From Erodium maritimum (Eukaryota > Streptophyta > Magnoliopsida > Geraniales > Geraniaceae), in NCBI GenBank assembly GCA_963921825.1, contig OY997588.1:14088001-14152000 (forward strand): DNA of 64,000 nucleotides. Direction: 5' to 3'. Below are positions 20,873 through 32,900 of the stretch, one piece after another. The position numbers were made by a program, and so were the translations under genes. Position 1 is the first letter of the stretch. The number at the start of each line of letters is the position of its first letter. Under the pieces are notes generated by a model. It was not told where the DNA came from. It saw only the letters and a list, made by a program, of their open reading frames with translations, and did not search any database.

Positions 20873-21563
20873 GTGAACACAAGGTGAGAGAGTTGTTACT
20901 TGTTAGGGTTTTATAAAGCCACTTGTCTCTTTTAATTATGAGAAGACTTTAAAGTGGAAGAGAGAAGCCACGTGCCATGTGTCAGTGAGGAAGAGGCAGT
21001 CACCGGTGACCGGCCGGCGACGTGGATGGATAGGGATGGTGATGATGTAAGAGGGAAGGCACAGAGATCAAGGTGGATTAATAGAGGTGCTACTGCTAGT
21101 TGGTATGGTAGTGGTACTGTACTGCTGCTTGCTTGCCCACTCCCACTATCCTCTCTCTTTCTCATTTCGACTGCCTCTCCTTTTCTCCTTTTGCCTTTTC
21201 AGTTTTCACCATCTTGTGTAACTCTCCTTCCATCACTTAACTTGCTCCCCAAGTGACCCTCACCCAAATTTAAAATGCACCCGAGTAACAACCAACCACA
21301 AGTCCTATTTTTCTTTCATCAACCATAAATGCACAACTTCAGTCTTGTATTTGCAGTCACTTATGCAGGCGACCAGTCCGAGAAATGTGATAATTGATTC
21401 ATGGAAAGGTTATATCCCATGCGACAACAACAAAAAATGTGTTACGAATCAATGTTCTATTCACGATTCATATCATAACAAGAACTTTGATAGTTTGAAT
21501 TTAAACTTCTACAAAAATACAATGGAATAAAACTTTTGGTGTAATAAAAAGTTGTATTAGATG
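20873..21563. other. HEC upstream region
   Basis: Mixed-composition intergenic sequence ending at the copia 2 insertion; presumed promoter of the minus-strand HEC gene. Pyrimidine-rich tracts near 21120-21250. The copia 2 LTR begins only about 0.7 kb upstream of the HEC start codon. Confidence 0.45.
20908..20918 (-). promoter_or_regulatory. TATA box of the HEC gene
   Basis: CTTTATAAAAC on the minus strand about 60-70 bp upstream of the ATG at 20848. Confidence 0.55.
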
Positions 21564-21713
21564 TGATAACAATTGTGGAATTGTATTGTATTCGATAAAT
21601 AAACCTACAATGTACATGTGTATATATAGTGGTGTTGTACCACTAGGGTTTCCTAAACCCGATATTAACCCTAACGAGCCACATGGGCTGGGCCTATACA
21701 ACATATTCTAACA
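21564..21713 (-). repeat. 3' LTR of copia 2
   Basis: 150-bp LTR starting TGATAACAATTG and ending ATATTCTAACA on the plus strand; same sequence as 25923-26072. Confidence 0.93.
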
Positions 21714-21787
21714 CCCCCCTCAAACTCAAGATGGTGGTAATGAACCCAAGTTGAGTTTGTCAACTAAAGGTTTGAACTTTCCTGGGA

Positions 21788-24700
21788 TTAAAGACTTGGT
21801 GAAGATATCTGCAATCTGATCGCTAGAGGAGACATATCGGAGAGCGAGGGTGCCCTGATTGAGATGTTGTCTGACAAAGTGACAATCGATCTCAATATGC
21901 TTGGTGCGTTCATGGAAGACATCATTATGAGCAATCTGAATAGCACTCTGACTGTCACAATGAATGGTAGTGGCTGACTTGTGAACAACACCCATGTCAT
22001 GTAGTAACCAACGAAGTCATATGAGTTCGGAAAAGTAGTATCAGCAAGGGCTCGATACTCAGCTTCCGTGCTGGAGCGGGCAATGGTTGTTTGTTTCTTA
22101 CTTCTCCAGGAAATCAGAGAGTTACCAAGAAAGAAACAGTAACCTGTGGTAGATCGTCGGTCTGTGGGATCGCCTGCCCAATCTGCATCTGAATAGGCCT
22201 GGAGGACTAAAGGTGAGCCATAAGAGAAATGTAGTCCTTGTGTTAAGGTGCCTCGAACATAGCGCAAGATCCGAAGAACGGCCTCATAGTGAGTAGTGCG
22301 AGGTGCGCACATGAACTGACTGACGATGTGGACAGCATATGCAATGTCAGGCCTAGTAACAGTGAGGTATACCAGCCCTCCAACTAATCGGCGATATAAA
22401 GTGGGATTCTCGAGAGCTTGACCATATGATGGAAGATACTTGACATTCGCTTCAATGAGAATGGAAGCGATCTTGCTATCGGTTAGTCCCCCCTTGGAGA
22501 TGAGCTCGGCTGCATACTTGGCTTGGGACAAATGATAACCAGAGGACAGAGAGGAAATCTCCAAACCAAGAAAGTAAGAGAGATGACCCAAATCCTTCAT
22601 CTCGAACTGGTCGCTTAGATGACGCTTAAGATCCACAATGCCGATAGTATCATCACCAGTAATGATCATATCATCCACATACAGAAGTAAGAGAGTATGG
22701 CCCCGAGAGGTCCGACGAACAAACAGGGAGCTGTCGTGCGGACTAGAGATGAAACCAAAGACTGCCATCGCACTACTGAACTTGGAGTACCATGCCCGCG
22801 GAGCCTGCTTGAGGCCATAAATGGATTTGCGCAAACGGCAAACCATGTGTGGGGGATGATCATAGCCGAGCGGGGGCTTCATATAAACCTCCTCTGTAAG
22901 ATCTCCATTGAGAAAAGAATTCTTCACGTCCATTTGAAAAACGTCCCACTGTCGACCAGCAGCAACAACAAGAATGGTGCGAACAGATTTGAGTCTCGCA
23001 ACAGGATCAAATGTTTCCTCATAATCAACCCCATGTTCCTGGGTAAATCCACGAGCCACAATACGTGCCTTGTAGCGCTCGATAGAACCATCTGCCTTGG
23101 TCTTCACCTTGTATACCCATCTAGAACCGACCACATGTTTGTCCTGAGGTAAAGGTACCAGATCCCATGTATGAGTCTTCACCATGGCATGTAGTTCCTC
23201 AGTCATTGCTTGCTGCCACAGGGGGTTAGTGCAAGCCTCCCGATAGGTGTCAGGCTCATATACATAGGACACTATGGAAGCGACACGAGATGGTAGGGTT
23301 ACCTCAAAGTCCTGGAGGTGAGATGGGATTTGCCGATGACATTGTGGTCGAGTCGGTAGCACAGGATCCTCTGGCGGAACATGGTCCACGGTAGGAGGCA
23401 GAGATGTCGGAGCACCTGCAGGAGTTAGCTCAATGGGAGAACCCTCATCATCATCAGAAAACAGATCAATATCAGGATTAGAAAAGAAAGGAGTAGACTC
23501 GGGAATGTGAAAAGAAGACATGGAAGAAAACATATTATGTTCCCAGAATGTGACATGGCGAGATATGCGGAGACGTTTGGAAACCGGGTCCCAACATCTG
23601 TACCCTTTGTGTTCGATCCCATACCCAATAAAGCAACAAAGACGAGAGCGAGGTTCAAGTTTAGTACGTTCATGAGGTTGTAGATGAACAAAACAGACAC
23701 ACCCAAAGACACAAAGAAGATCATAAACTGGAGGACGACCATACAAACACTCGTAAGGAGTTTTGTTACCTATGACTGGGGATGGAACCCTGTTGATGGT
23801 GTAGACGGCTGTGAGGGCAGCCTCCCCCCAAAAACGTTCAGGACAGGCAGCTGCAATAATAAGGGCACGGACCGTATTAAGAATATGGCGATGTTTGCGT
23901 TCTGCTCGACCATTTTGTTGCGATGTACCAGGACATGAGCGTTGAACGATAGTATCAGTGGAAGCAAGTTGTGCAAGGAAGGATGACTCTTTCAGTTCCA
24001 TGCCGTTATCCATACGCAGTGTTTTGATAACTTTGGAGAATTGTGTGCGAACCATGGCAGAAAACTCAGAATAAATTTTGTTGAAGTCAGATTTATTATG
24101 CATGAGATAAATCCAAGTAAAACGAGTATGATCATCAAAAAATAGGACAAACCACCGAGACCCCCCCATGGTCGGAACGGGTGCCGCTCCCCACAAGTCA
24201 AAATGAACAAGATCAAAAGGTGCAGAGGAAGTAGTATTATTAAGGGAAAACGGCAGTTTATGATGTTTAGCAAGCTGACAAGACACACAATCACCAAAGT
24301 TATGCGAAACTGACCCCAACAACCCACTAGAAATAAGACTACGCAAACGAGAGGAAGAGGGATGACCTAGGCGAGAGTGCCAGAGATCGGCGAAGACGAC
24401 AGCGCCACAAGTAGACGAGGATGATGATGATGGTGAGGGAACCATCAGTGAGGTGAGTTCGAACAGGCGACCAACTTTACGTCCTGTCCCATGGATTTGT
24501 CCCGTTAGTGGATCCTGCACAAGAACAGAAGAAGTACGACCAGAAAAGTTAACGTCAAAACCCAAATCACACAATTGACCAACCGATACAAGGTTCAGTG
24601 ACAAATCTGGGACAAGCAAGGTGTTCGGCAGTGATAGCTGGTCTGTGGTTGCGGTACCACAGTGTGTGGCAAGCAAAGTGGAATTATCAGCAGTACGAAT

Positions 24701-25255
24701 AGACGGAGACTTGGTGACCGGAGTTACACATGTGAGCAAATCTGACTGCGGGCTCATATGATTGAAACAGGCAGAATCAAGATACCACGTGGATGTGCTA
24801 CCTGGCGGAGTAGTGGATGAGCTACCTGACGAGGCAGTGTGAGCTGATAGGAACGCTCGTATGTCACTCAAGAGAGCAGTCATGTCAGGAGATTTGGTAG
24901 ACACATCAGGTGTAGCAGCAACAATGGATGAGCTACCTGACGAGGCAGTGTGAGCTGATAAGAGCGCTCGTATGTCACCCAAGAGAGCAGTCATGTCAGA
25001 ATTTTTAGCAGACACAGCAGGTGGAGCAGCAACAGTGCCATTGGGCCTGTTGGAAGGCCGATGATCCCCACGGGAGCCACGCCCCCCCTTAAAGTTTGGA
25101 TAGGGCCTGGAGTTACCCCATCGAGGGTTGTTTGAGGAAAGAAGGTGACGAGCATGAGTTCTGCATTCAGTTAAGACATGTCCAGATCTGTTGCAGAACG
25201 TACAGTGGGGCGTGATATCAAATTTCTTCATTAGGAATACCTGAAAAGAAAACAC
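21788..25255 (-). CDS. Copia 2 zinc knuckle-protease-integrase-RT polyprotein
   Basis: Open for 1155 codons; the first ATG is at 25231. Order: CCHC knuckle ([14 protein letters not shown], near the N-terminus), a duplicated [15 protein letters not shown] segment, a protease-like [13 protein letters not shown] (DSA in place of DSGA), integrase HHCC ([20 protein letters not shown]) and DDE ([22 protein letters not shown]), RT ([17 protein letters not shown]) and RNase H ([18 protein letters not shown]). After AEYRALADT a one-base insertion near 22025-22030 shifts the frame. The true C-terminus (QIADIFTKS) lies in another frame at 21726-21995, behind a TGA that replaces a Trp codon. Confidence 0.88.
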   Translation of the reverse strand: MFSFQVFLMKKFDITPHCTFCNRSGHVLTECRTHARHLLSSNNPRWGNSRPYPNFKGGRGSRGDHRPSNRPNGTVAAPPAVSAKNSDMTALLGDIRALLSAHTASSGSSSIVAATPDVSTKSPDMTALLSDIRAFLSAHTASSGSSSTTPPGSTSTWYLDSACFNHMSPQSDLLTCVTPVTKSPSIRTADNSTLLATHCGTATTDQLSLPNTLLVPDLSLNLVSVGQLCDLGFDVNFSGRTSSVLVQDPLTGQIHGTGRKVGRLFELTSLMVPSPSSSSSSTCGAVVFADLWHSRLGHPSSSRLRSLISSGLLGSVSHNFGDCVSCQLAKHHKLPFSLNNTTSSAPFDLVHFDLWGAAPVPTMGGSRWFVLFFDDHTRFTWIYLMHNKSDFNKIYSEFSAMVRTQFSKVIKTLRMDNGMELKESSFLAQLASTDTIVQRSCPGTSQQNGRAERKHRHILNTVRALIIAAACPERFWGEAALTAVYTINRVPSPVIGNKTPYECLYGRPPVYDLLCVFGCVCFVHLQPHERTKLEPRSRLCCFIGYGIEHKGYRCWDPVSKRLRISRHVTFWEHNMFSSMSSFHIPESTPFFSNPDIDLFSDDDEGSPIELTPAGAPTSLPPTVDHVPPEDPVLPTRPQCHRQIPSHLQDFEVTLPSRVASIVSYVYEPDTYREACTNPLWQQAMTEELHAMVKTHTWDLVPLPQDKHVVGSRWVYKVKTKADGSIERYKARIVARGFTQEHGVDYEETFDPVARLKSVRTILVVAAGRQWDVFQMDVKNSFLNGDLTEEVYMKPPLGYDHPPHMVCRLRKSIYGLKQAPRAWYSKFSSAMAVFGFISSPHDSSLFVRRTSRGHTLLLLYVDDMIITGDDTIGIVDLKRHLSDQFEMKDLGHLSYFLGLEISSLSSGYHLSQAKYAAELISKGGLTDSKIASILIEANVKYLPSYGQALENPTLYRRLVGGLVYLTVTRPDIAYAVHIVSQFMCAPRTTHYEAVLRILRYVRGTLTQGLHFSYGSPLVLQAYSDADWAGDPTDRRSTTGYCFFLGNSLISWRSKKQTTIARSSTEAEYRALADTTFPNSYDFVGYYMTWVLFTSQPLPFIVTVRVLFRLLIMMSSMNAPSILRSIVTLSDNISIRAPSLSDMSPLAIRLQISSPSL

Positions 25256-25259
25256 TTGA

Positions 25260-25922
25260 AATAAAGATTAGTTTTTTATTTTATTTTTTGGTCAACGGTC
25301 AACGGCGCGTGTGATTCACGCGGTCAGCGTCGGAGGCGCGTGGGCGGGACGCGCGAGTGGTCGCGCGTGTGGTCAATGGCGCGTGTAATCTACGCGTCGT
25401 CTTCGTTTCTTCGACAGAAAACGCAGGCGCGGCGGCGGCGTCTTCATGGTTTGCTGGTGCGGCGGCGTTTAGCGTTTCTTCGTCCTTCGTGAGTCACAGG
25501 CCCGACAACAGGAGAGGAGACCGTGCTTGACGTCGGTTGTCGCTGGTGTCCTCGAAGCCGAGACCGTGTTCGAATATCTTGCGATGAGCAGGGTCGGCGT
25601 CGGAGCAGCACCGGCGTGGGAGCACCAGCAGCGTGGGAGAAGCAGCAGGTTTAGACGTGCTGGTTCGGACAGAGGCGAGATCTGATCTCGCGAGTTGACG
25701 GCGGAGACGAAGTAGGGTGTGGTCTTGCTTGACGATCTCGACGGAGTCGTTGCCGGAGGTGAACGTAGTCGGGACAGCGGCGGTCCGAGGTTGTGGCTCG
25801 GGGCGGCGGTCAGCTGTGACGGCGGCGGTTGTGAGCTCGTGAAGAGCAGCGTTCAACGAAGGTGAACGACGGCGGCGGCGGAAGCGGAAGCGATATTTAG
25901 AGCGAGAGAGGCTCTGATACCA
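25260..25922 (-). other. GC-rich leader of copia 2 in place of gag
   Basis: Strongly GC-rich (CGCGTG and GCGGCGGCG phrases) between AT-rich neighbours. It reads openly on the minus strand (25494 upward) as an Arg/Ala/Pro-rich protein with no gag similarity. Either the leader expanded after gag was deleted, or foreign DNA was captured. Confidence 0.5.
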
Positions 25923-26072
25923 TGATAACAATTGTGGAATTGTATTGTATTCGATAAATAAACCTACAATGTACATGTGTATATATAGTGGTGTTGTACC
26001 ACTAGGGTTTCCTAAACCCGATATTAACCCTAACGAGCCACATGGGCTGGGCCTATACAACATATTCTAACA
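25923..26072 (-). repeat. 5' LTR of copia 2
   Basis: Identical to 21564-21713; adjoins the primer-binding site. Confidence 0.93.
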
Positions 26073-26077
26073 AGATG

Positions 26078-27442
26078 TTTGGTCATGCAAATTCATATAT
26101 GGAAAACGTGAAACAATAATATCATACTTCGAAAGGTTCGCTCGAATCTTGATATATCAAATTGTGGAGCGCCACACATCGTCTAAGTATTAGAATGACG
26201 TATGCTTTGTCCAGTGAGACGGTATTACCGATAGACCCCTACTGGACCACGAAGTCCTCATTGATTGAGGTGAGGTGTGTTCTGCCTCTCGTAGGTTGTG
26301 GTGTCCCTCCATTGGACTCTGCACGACCCTCTGAGTCGGCGCTTAAGATTAGCGTCGGACCATTGAACGTTCGAGCACTAACAACAGACATGTACTGCAT
26401 GTCGCTGACTAAGGACTAGGTCCTTACAGACTTACAGTATTGTCTACTCTGCAGTCAGACGAAAAACAAGTGTGGATCGAAGCATCGGCCAACTACTCCC
26501 GTTGCCTCCACTCTTTTCTCCGCCTCTGCTGTCGTTGTCGTCTTGGCCGCCCGAGATCACCTCGGCGTCGTCGTGACCAACAACGTCTTGGTGTTCTGCA
26601 TCGCCCGCCACCACCGATGGTCGGCCACCTGAACACCTCATCCTACCAACCGGCGTCGAGACCAGAGCCGCCATGACAACCCTCGACGACAAAAAGCCGC
26701 ATTGCCCCGCGCTGCCACCCCCATGGCCCGCCATCAACAATCTCTTAGCCTTCAGTTGGGATGTTCCCTTCTCCGCCCCTGGATCAATTTGTCTTTTCGA
26801 GAACAAACCGCGGACCCTCGATCCCCTAGTCTCGCGTCAATCACCACCGGCGAAAAAAACCCTTAACCCCTCATTTCGCGTCTGTCACAACCTACAAACA
26901 CCATTAGCACACTAGCGGTGTACAAAACGCCAACAACATACCAAACATCTCAAGGAGAGAGTAAAGGAGGAATCCAGAGCCACTGCCTAAGGCCTTTCCT
27001 CTCTAGGGTATCTCAGCGAGAGGGTTTTGAACGGTTTTAATTGCTGTTCCGTACAGTTGCATTATAAAAGTAACTTTGGAATGAACTACTGGGGGCATTA
27101 TTTATTATCTATGGTTAGAGGTGAATACTAAATTATATATTACCCAAAAGAACGAAACAAACAACTTAAAGTGAAGTGGCAGCTTTCCACAGTGTCGGGC
27201 TTCCCAGCTTCATTTGTTATGTCATCCCCAATCCTTGCGTTCCATATTTCTCCAGAAATTAAAATTACCAATTACACCATACAAGAAATCTTTAATATCT
27301 TTTAAAAAAATCAATTTTAAGTTTCTGCCATTTAGTATGATACTGAACAAAAAGACAATTAATTGCATAACACTTCCACCGTTGTTACGTAAATAAACAG
27401 TAGTTATCAGAAAAAAAGAAATAATCTTTCTGCTAACCACCA
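26078..27442. other. Intergenic, no recognised gene
   Basis: 26440-26900 is GC-rich with open frames on both strands (for example 26444-26806 minus) but no known domain. The composition resembles the GC-rich 5' regions of LINE-like repeats seen at 29.2-29.8 kb. 26900-27442 is AT-rich. Confidence 0.4.
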
Positions 27443-27495
27443 AGTAAAATAGTACCTATGTATCTCAAAAAAAAAAAGAGTAAAATAGTACCTAT
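27443..27495 (+). mobile_element. Minimal retroposition footprint
   Basis: The 17-bp repeat AGTAAAATAGTACCTAT (27443-27459 and 27479-27495) flanks a 19-bp insert made of GTATCTC and an A-run. This is the structure left by target-primed reverse transcription that copied little more than a poly-A tail. Confidence 0.6.
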
Positions 27496-28474
27496 CAAAT
27501 GGAATTGTGAACTCAATGGGTTACAAGGCCGGGCAACATTTTCAAATTGAAGTATTTCAAGCTTACAAATACTGTAGCCCAAACGATCATAATTATCACA
27601 ACTGTTTGAAGGTTCATTTAGAGCTTTCATGGGCTTGTGTTCGTTGGGAGAGAACAAAACATGTTTGAATGGTGATGGGTTCAAACTCAGTTGGATACCA
27701 ATGTCATGAGAATACGAAATTCGGCCCATAGGTTTTTGAATCACTTACAAAGTCCAATCAGTGGCCCAAATGTGTTTTGTTTGTTTGTTTATTGCCATGA
27801 CGCGAACGGTGATGTCAAGGAACAGTGTCGTTTTGCCTCACCAGTAGACATATCTGTGTTGCTTTCAATTCTCCATTTGAATCAACCACATAAATCATTT
27901 CATGATTGGCTGATCTTTTCGCTCGCAGCCACTGGAGATCCCAAAGGTACCTCAACATGATTTTATTTGTATTTGACCATTGGAGTTGGGTAAGAGTTAG
28001 GACCCAAAAGGACCCTATAACCTACTCAACTTGTTGTCTTTCCCCACCCCTGATTCATTATTCATTTAATTAAGTAGCTATAACAAAGATAAGGTTCACT
28101 GAACATGATTAAGATTAACCATCATTAATCACTTAATTAATTGGGAGTTTGAGGACCAACCAATAGAAACCCAGTAAGACTAAATCCATCACAAGTGGGC
28201 CTCTTGGGCTACAAGACCCACACACCGCACTTGCTTACGTCATCCGATATTGGAAGGTCCATCTAATCTAATTGACCAAACGCGGTCGCGCCGTCGTCGG
28301 CTTCACCTACGGTTCGTTCGTTCGTTGAATCTATATTATGTATACGCTCACGTGGGCGACTCCACTTCACGACAAAACCCACTCTCTTTCGCTTCCGCTT
28401 CCTCTTTTGTGTTTATAGAATCCATCTCGCTATCTCTACCGTATTTTTATTATGTATCATGTTTTACATGAACA

Positions 28475-28672
28475 CCATATACTATAACTCGTTTTGTTTG
28501 TTTTTTATTTTATTTTTGTGATTATGTTGGATTGTGTTTAATCACATGATTGGATTATGTACTATATTTTAACCATATACTATAACTCGTTTTGTTTGTT
28601 TTTCTTTTTATTTTTGTGATTATGTTGGATTGTGTTTAATCACATGATTGGATTATGTATGCATGTTGTTCA
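28475..28672. repeat. 98-bp tandem duplication
   Basis: The segment beginning CCATATACTATAACTCG at 28475 repeats at 28573 with nearly the same sequence (ATTGTGTTTAATCACATGAT in both). Non-coding. Confidence 0.7.
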
Positions 28673-30186
28673 ACTCATTTTCTTCCAAGTGAACAGCAGT
28701 ACAACTGATACATATTAGATACATGAAATCACATTAAGCATAACATGAAATATATGTGTGAGTCCTCATCATACAGCTCATTTATGCATACAATTTCTTT
28801 TGTTTATTCATGCATACGATTTCTTTTGTTTAATCTATGTATCAACTTTGGAACGATTCAACTCCAACCACAACCCCTAACTCGGAAGGTTACTGAGTGT
28901 CCAATGTGAAACCATATTATTATACCCCACTGTCAAAATTGACCTTCAATTGGTCCTAAGGGTCAGCCAAGTATTCTGATACGACCTGATATACAAGTAA
29001 CAGGTGATTTTAGACAGGAAAAATTAGTTTTATTAGTTGGCTAACTTTGATTATGAAAATTATGTAACCAAATAAATAAAATATTATTTCCTCCAAAACA
29101 AATTCACTATTTCACTTAATTAATATATATGTTATTCATAATCTATTTACAAGAAAACACGCGGGCATTATTTTCACTTGAATTGTGATAGATTTCGTTC
29201 TTGCTCTCAGCTTCTCTTTTGCACAGTTAGGATTTGTAGATTCAAGTATTGTTTTCCTCTCATGGACGGCGGCGGCAACAGTTCTTTCCGATCACTTTCA
29301 AGAACAGAGACGTTGGGCAGTGATCCGGACATCCTTTTGTCTAGATCAAACGGTGGCTCTCCTTTTTCGGCCCCGAACATCAGACAGTTTGGTGAGGTCA
29401 CAGGGGTGGGGGAGGAGATGATCTTCTAGACCCAAGGAACAACGGCTCCGGTGATGATGTCGAGGTCGAGAGTCCGAAGGGGCGGTGTGTCAAGGCAGGC
29501 CCGGGGTATGGTTTGTGGTGTACAGGTTCAAGGCCCCTGTCCCCGCTGACAACGGATGACTACGGTAGAGGAGGAGTCTCTCCCGGCTCTGGTTCTTCAA
29601 GCGGTGGCGGGGCTAGGCTCCGACACACCCGAGCCAATTCGATTTGTGTCGGGGAGTGTGGTTCATGCACTCTAGGGACATGGATGGGGATCCATCGGGG
29701 AAAAACGACCTCGATGGACAACTCAGACACGGTGGAGGGGGGCGAAATGGGTCCATTTTCGGCGGAACTTCAGAAGGTGACGAAAATGGGACGATGACGA
29801 AAATGTTTGAATGTTTATTTCAGTAGGCCCAATAAAAAGCCCATTGGGCCTGTGTTGGTTGGTTATAACCGTCCCCGATCGGTAGTGAGGACGGGCCGTT
29901 ATCGGCCTTCCCTTTAGCGACCGGTGATGGGAATGGGTACGGGTCTACTGTAACCGGGAAAAACGGTTTGGGTAATGGGTTTAGGATTTTGGGCGGGTAT
30001 CGGCCGATGCTCACCCCTATGGGAGAGTGTAGTTCAACCGGCAGCCGGTATTTTCCAGACATCGTTTCATCTTCAATCAGGATGGATGGAAGCAAGGAGG
30101 AGGAAGCTACAGGCCCAGGCCGTCCCTCGGCCCTCATAGGCTCAAGCAGCGGAGGTGTGGGAGTACCCCACTCAAGGCTCATGGGC
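28673..30186. other. Intergenic with GC-rich LINE-like leader
   Basis: 28673-29170 is AT-rich. 29178-29800 is GC-rich with short open frames (for example 29178-29429) but no recognised domain. 29820-30180 is rich in GGG/CCC, again unrecognised. It may be the body of the degraded element whose RNase H domain follows. Confidence 0.4.
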
Positions 30187-30660
30187 TGTAAACACTAATG
30201 TGGCCCTCTTTGCGGCGACAGACAAAGTGGGAACATGATGCATCTGTAGGGACGATAGGGGTCAACTCAGGGGAGTCAGGTCCACATCCTTCCACGTAGC
30301 CTAGAACCCGGGGCTCGTCGAAGCATATGCGATTCGGGAAGCGTTGACGTGGCTACAACAATATCCTCGTCAGAGGGCGGTAGTCCGAAGTGATAGTAAG
30401 GTCATAGTGGATATGATCAAATGAGGTGGGGGTTGCTCTCTCCTCTGGGAACAATCGTCACAGATTGTCATTCCCTTTTATCTACACTCGAGTGCGTGCA
30501 GCTCGAATTTGTAAAGCGGACAGCGAACAAAGCAGCTCATTGGCTTGCCAGGGCGGCTTGTTCTAACCCTGTATGGAATTGGCAAGGGGGTCATGTCCCT
30601 GAGCCTCTTCAACACATCATCGTTGCCGAAATTCAAATAAAATGTCATATTATCTCAAAA
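30187..30660 (+). pseudogene. RNase H domain fragment of a LINE
   Basis: Reading across several breaks gives a plant RVT_3-type RNase H: NVALFAATDKVG, then CICRDDRGQLRGV, then EAYAIREALTWLQQYP and VRSDSKVIVDMI (catalytic Glu and Asp present). After a frameshift at about 30420 it continues CHSLLSTLECVQLEFVKRTA and NKAAHWLARAA. The first catalytic Asp is not evident. No RT domain precedes it, so this is the isolated 3' end of a non-LTR retrotransposon. Confidence 0.7.
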
Positions 30661-30678
30661 ATATATATTGTTTTTCTT

Positions 30679-30975
30679 TTTAGCGAAAGGTGCAATTGTA
30701 TTAAATATATGTTAGTTAATTGATGTGCGCCAGGAAACATGCTCACATGCCAGTAATAAGGTCAGATAGAACGAGAAATGACTCACTGAACCTTTTACCA
30801 CTATAACCGTCGTAGACGGTTTTTGATAGCCATATAGGCAAGTACAGAATACGAAGAGGGGGAAGGGGGTGCCGGAAATCTAGGATCTCAACAACGGTGA
30901 TGGTGGGAGGCAAAGCATCTACATGGGACATCTCCCAGGACCAGTCCCCGATGATTTTTAGATTGGTTAATAGTT
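30679..30975 (-). repeat. R4 dispersed repeat, copy 3
   Basis: Starts (plus strand) TTAGCGAAAGGTGCAATTGT and shares the GACTCACTGA..CCTTTT, GTCGTAGACGGT and AACAACGGTGATGGTGGGAG blocks with the copies at 4.3 and 8.9 kb. Cut by the retroposon at 30993. Confidence 0.5.
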
Positions 30976-30992
30976 AACAACATAAGTTTTCT

Positions 30993-31700
30993 ACATTTAG
31001 AATTTGGTGTATTATATTGCTCCTCAAAACGCTTTCTTCCCCTCCCTTTGAAACCCTGGCCTCCAACCCCCGTCTCCTTCGTCTCCACCGGCTTCGGCCA
31101 AGGTGGGTGTTGGTGGTGACCTCCTCTCCATCCCTGCCTTCTTCCCTCCTTGTCCTCTTCTTCTCATCCCCATTCTCTGCCTTCATACCTGGCTTCACCA
31201 GCATCGTGAGCTCGCCTGAGCCTTATTCCTGGAGTTCTGGTCGGCCTTGGAGATCTGCTGGAGTTCGAGGTTCTCTGAGCTCGGTGGCTCGTCGTTTTCA
31301 AGCGTCGTGACCAGAGTTCCGTGGCATCGGGTCCGACCTCCTCTCCGACGTGGCGAAGTGCGTATGCAGCTCCAGCGTGGAGTCCATATGTAGATCCGAC
31401 TTCAGGGCATCTGCAGCTCCGGCGTGACGTGTGTCTGCAGCTCCGGCATGGTGTGCGTCTGCTGATTCTTCTTTAGGGCGTGCTCGGCTGCGGGGGTTTG
31501 CTGTTGGCAAGACTGGCTTCACCGGTCGCCGGACCAGTATGTGCTCCTGCTCGGCTGAGGCGGCTTTATTTAAATCAGTTTAGGTTGTTTGCTGGTTTTC
31601 TCCAGGGTCTGCGTACCCTTAATTTGTGGTTGTCTACCCACTTGTATACTCTTTCTTCTCGTAAGAGGTTTTATTTAAATTTGTTTTACCAATAAAAAAA
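30993..31700 (+). mobile_element. Retroposon with 17-bp target duplication
   Basis: Flanked by perfect AACAACATAAGTTTTCT at 30976-30992 and 31701-31717; the 3' end is an A-run after TTTACCAATA. A 708-bp insert, GC-rich at the start, with no recognised protein; most likely a 5'-truncated LINE 3' region. Inserted into or next to the R4 copy. Confidence 0.75.
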
Positions 31701-31717
31701 AACAACATAAGTTTTCT

Positions 31718-32891
31718 TGACAATAGAAAGTTGACACAAACTTTGTTAACAATAGTTCCTCTTGACATTGAAAGTATTTATTATTTAGAGATTAGGCTTG
31801 ACACATAAATAAAAATGATAATCACAAATACAAAACGTGTTAATACAAAAAATTGTCTTATATGATTTATGTAAATTTAAACTAATATTGTGATTCAAAG
31901 CAAGATAATATGTGAAGATTATGAAGCAAATGAGACGGAAAGAAAAGCCTTGACAAAAGACACTAACTTGGTTCTTGGAAAACGTATAAACTTTTCTAAA
32001 AAAAATTCATTGAATATAGTAGTAATCCTTGGATAGGAGTCATGTATACGGGACTTAACGACCTGGTAGATTACGGTTGGTCATCGTTATCCATTGGTGG
32101 AAGATATCAGAGATGCACTTGGAATGGTTCTTGTAGACATTGGCTGCTTAAAGGTTAGGCAATTGACACTTGCGGAGCATTGACCAAAATAAAGGACTTG
32201 TTACATCATGGTTCGGTTCGGTTCGGTCATCATATTCATAGGATGGATCATGGGATTGAGAATAAGAAACGAGGTATAGAATAGTGTGTTGATGAGGCGA
32301 TGAGGACCCAAATTGGGCGCTGCGGCTCGGTCAGGTCAAGTGGTACTCGACTCCACACTTGTTGTGCCTTCGCAGATCCCAATCCAACTACCACAACAAC
32401 TTGCGGATATTTATAATAATATATCATATCCAACCCCAACTTGTAACATGTGACCGAGCTTCGGTACTCGCAATTTAACCGCTCTATTTAATTTTCATGC
32501 CCATTCTACTCCTACAGATATAAAGTAAAGTAGAATCAAATTCAAAGCAACGTACACAGTAGTTCAAAAGAAGTTACAGCTGCATATATATACTTTCGGA
32601 CATCATCTCAACCATCTTAACTAACTTTACTTTCGAAATTGAGTAAGGTGGGTGGGTGGGTCCCTTTACAGTAAGAACACAAGTTGGCCACACAACACTC
32701 AGTCAAGTGAATAGAGCCGCACGCAAAAGTTTGGGAACATACATGGGTTTGTTTTTTTGGATAAGGATCTGATCGTTAATGACTTCTCTCGGGTAAAAGG
32801 TGAAAAATTATCATTTGGTCAAGAGCCATTGTGCAATTGAAGTTATCTTCGAAGCATAAAAAATTATAAAGGTTTATTAATTTTAACTAAT
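31718..32891. other. Intergenic, nothing recognised
   Basis: AT-rich with a GGTGGGTGGGTGGG tract near 32649. No credible coding frame, RNA gene or element ends seen. Confidence 0.45.
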
Positions 32892-32900
32892 TATTTTTAA

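Larger units (their letters stand above)
21564..26072 (-). mobile_element. Ty1/copia retrotransposon 2 (gag-deleted, identical LTRs)
   Basis: LTRs of 150 bp at 21564-21713 and 25923-26072, identical as far as I can read. Target duplication AGATG (21559-21563, 26073-26077). iMet primer-binding site TGGTATCAGAGCC at the inner edge of the 5' LTR (25910-25922, minus) and a GAGGGGGGTG polypurine tract at about 21714-21723. The pol domains are present, but the usual gag N-terminal domain is absent: only about 670 bp separate the 5' LTR from the zinc knuckle, and these are GC-rich and not gag-like. Confidence 0.95.
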
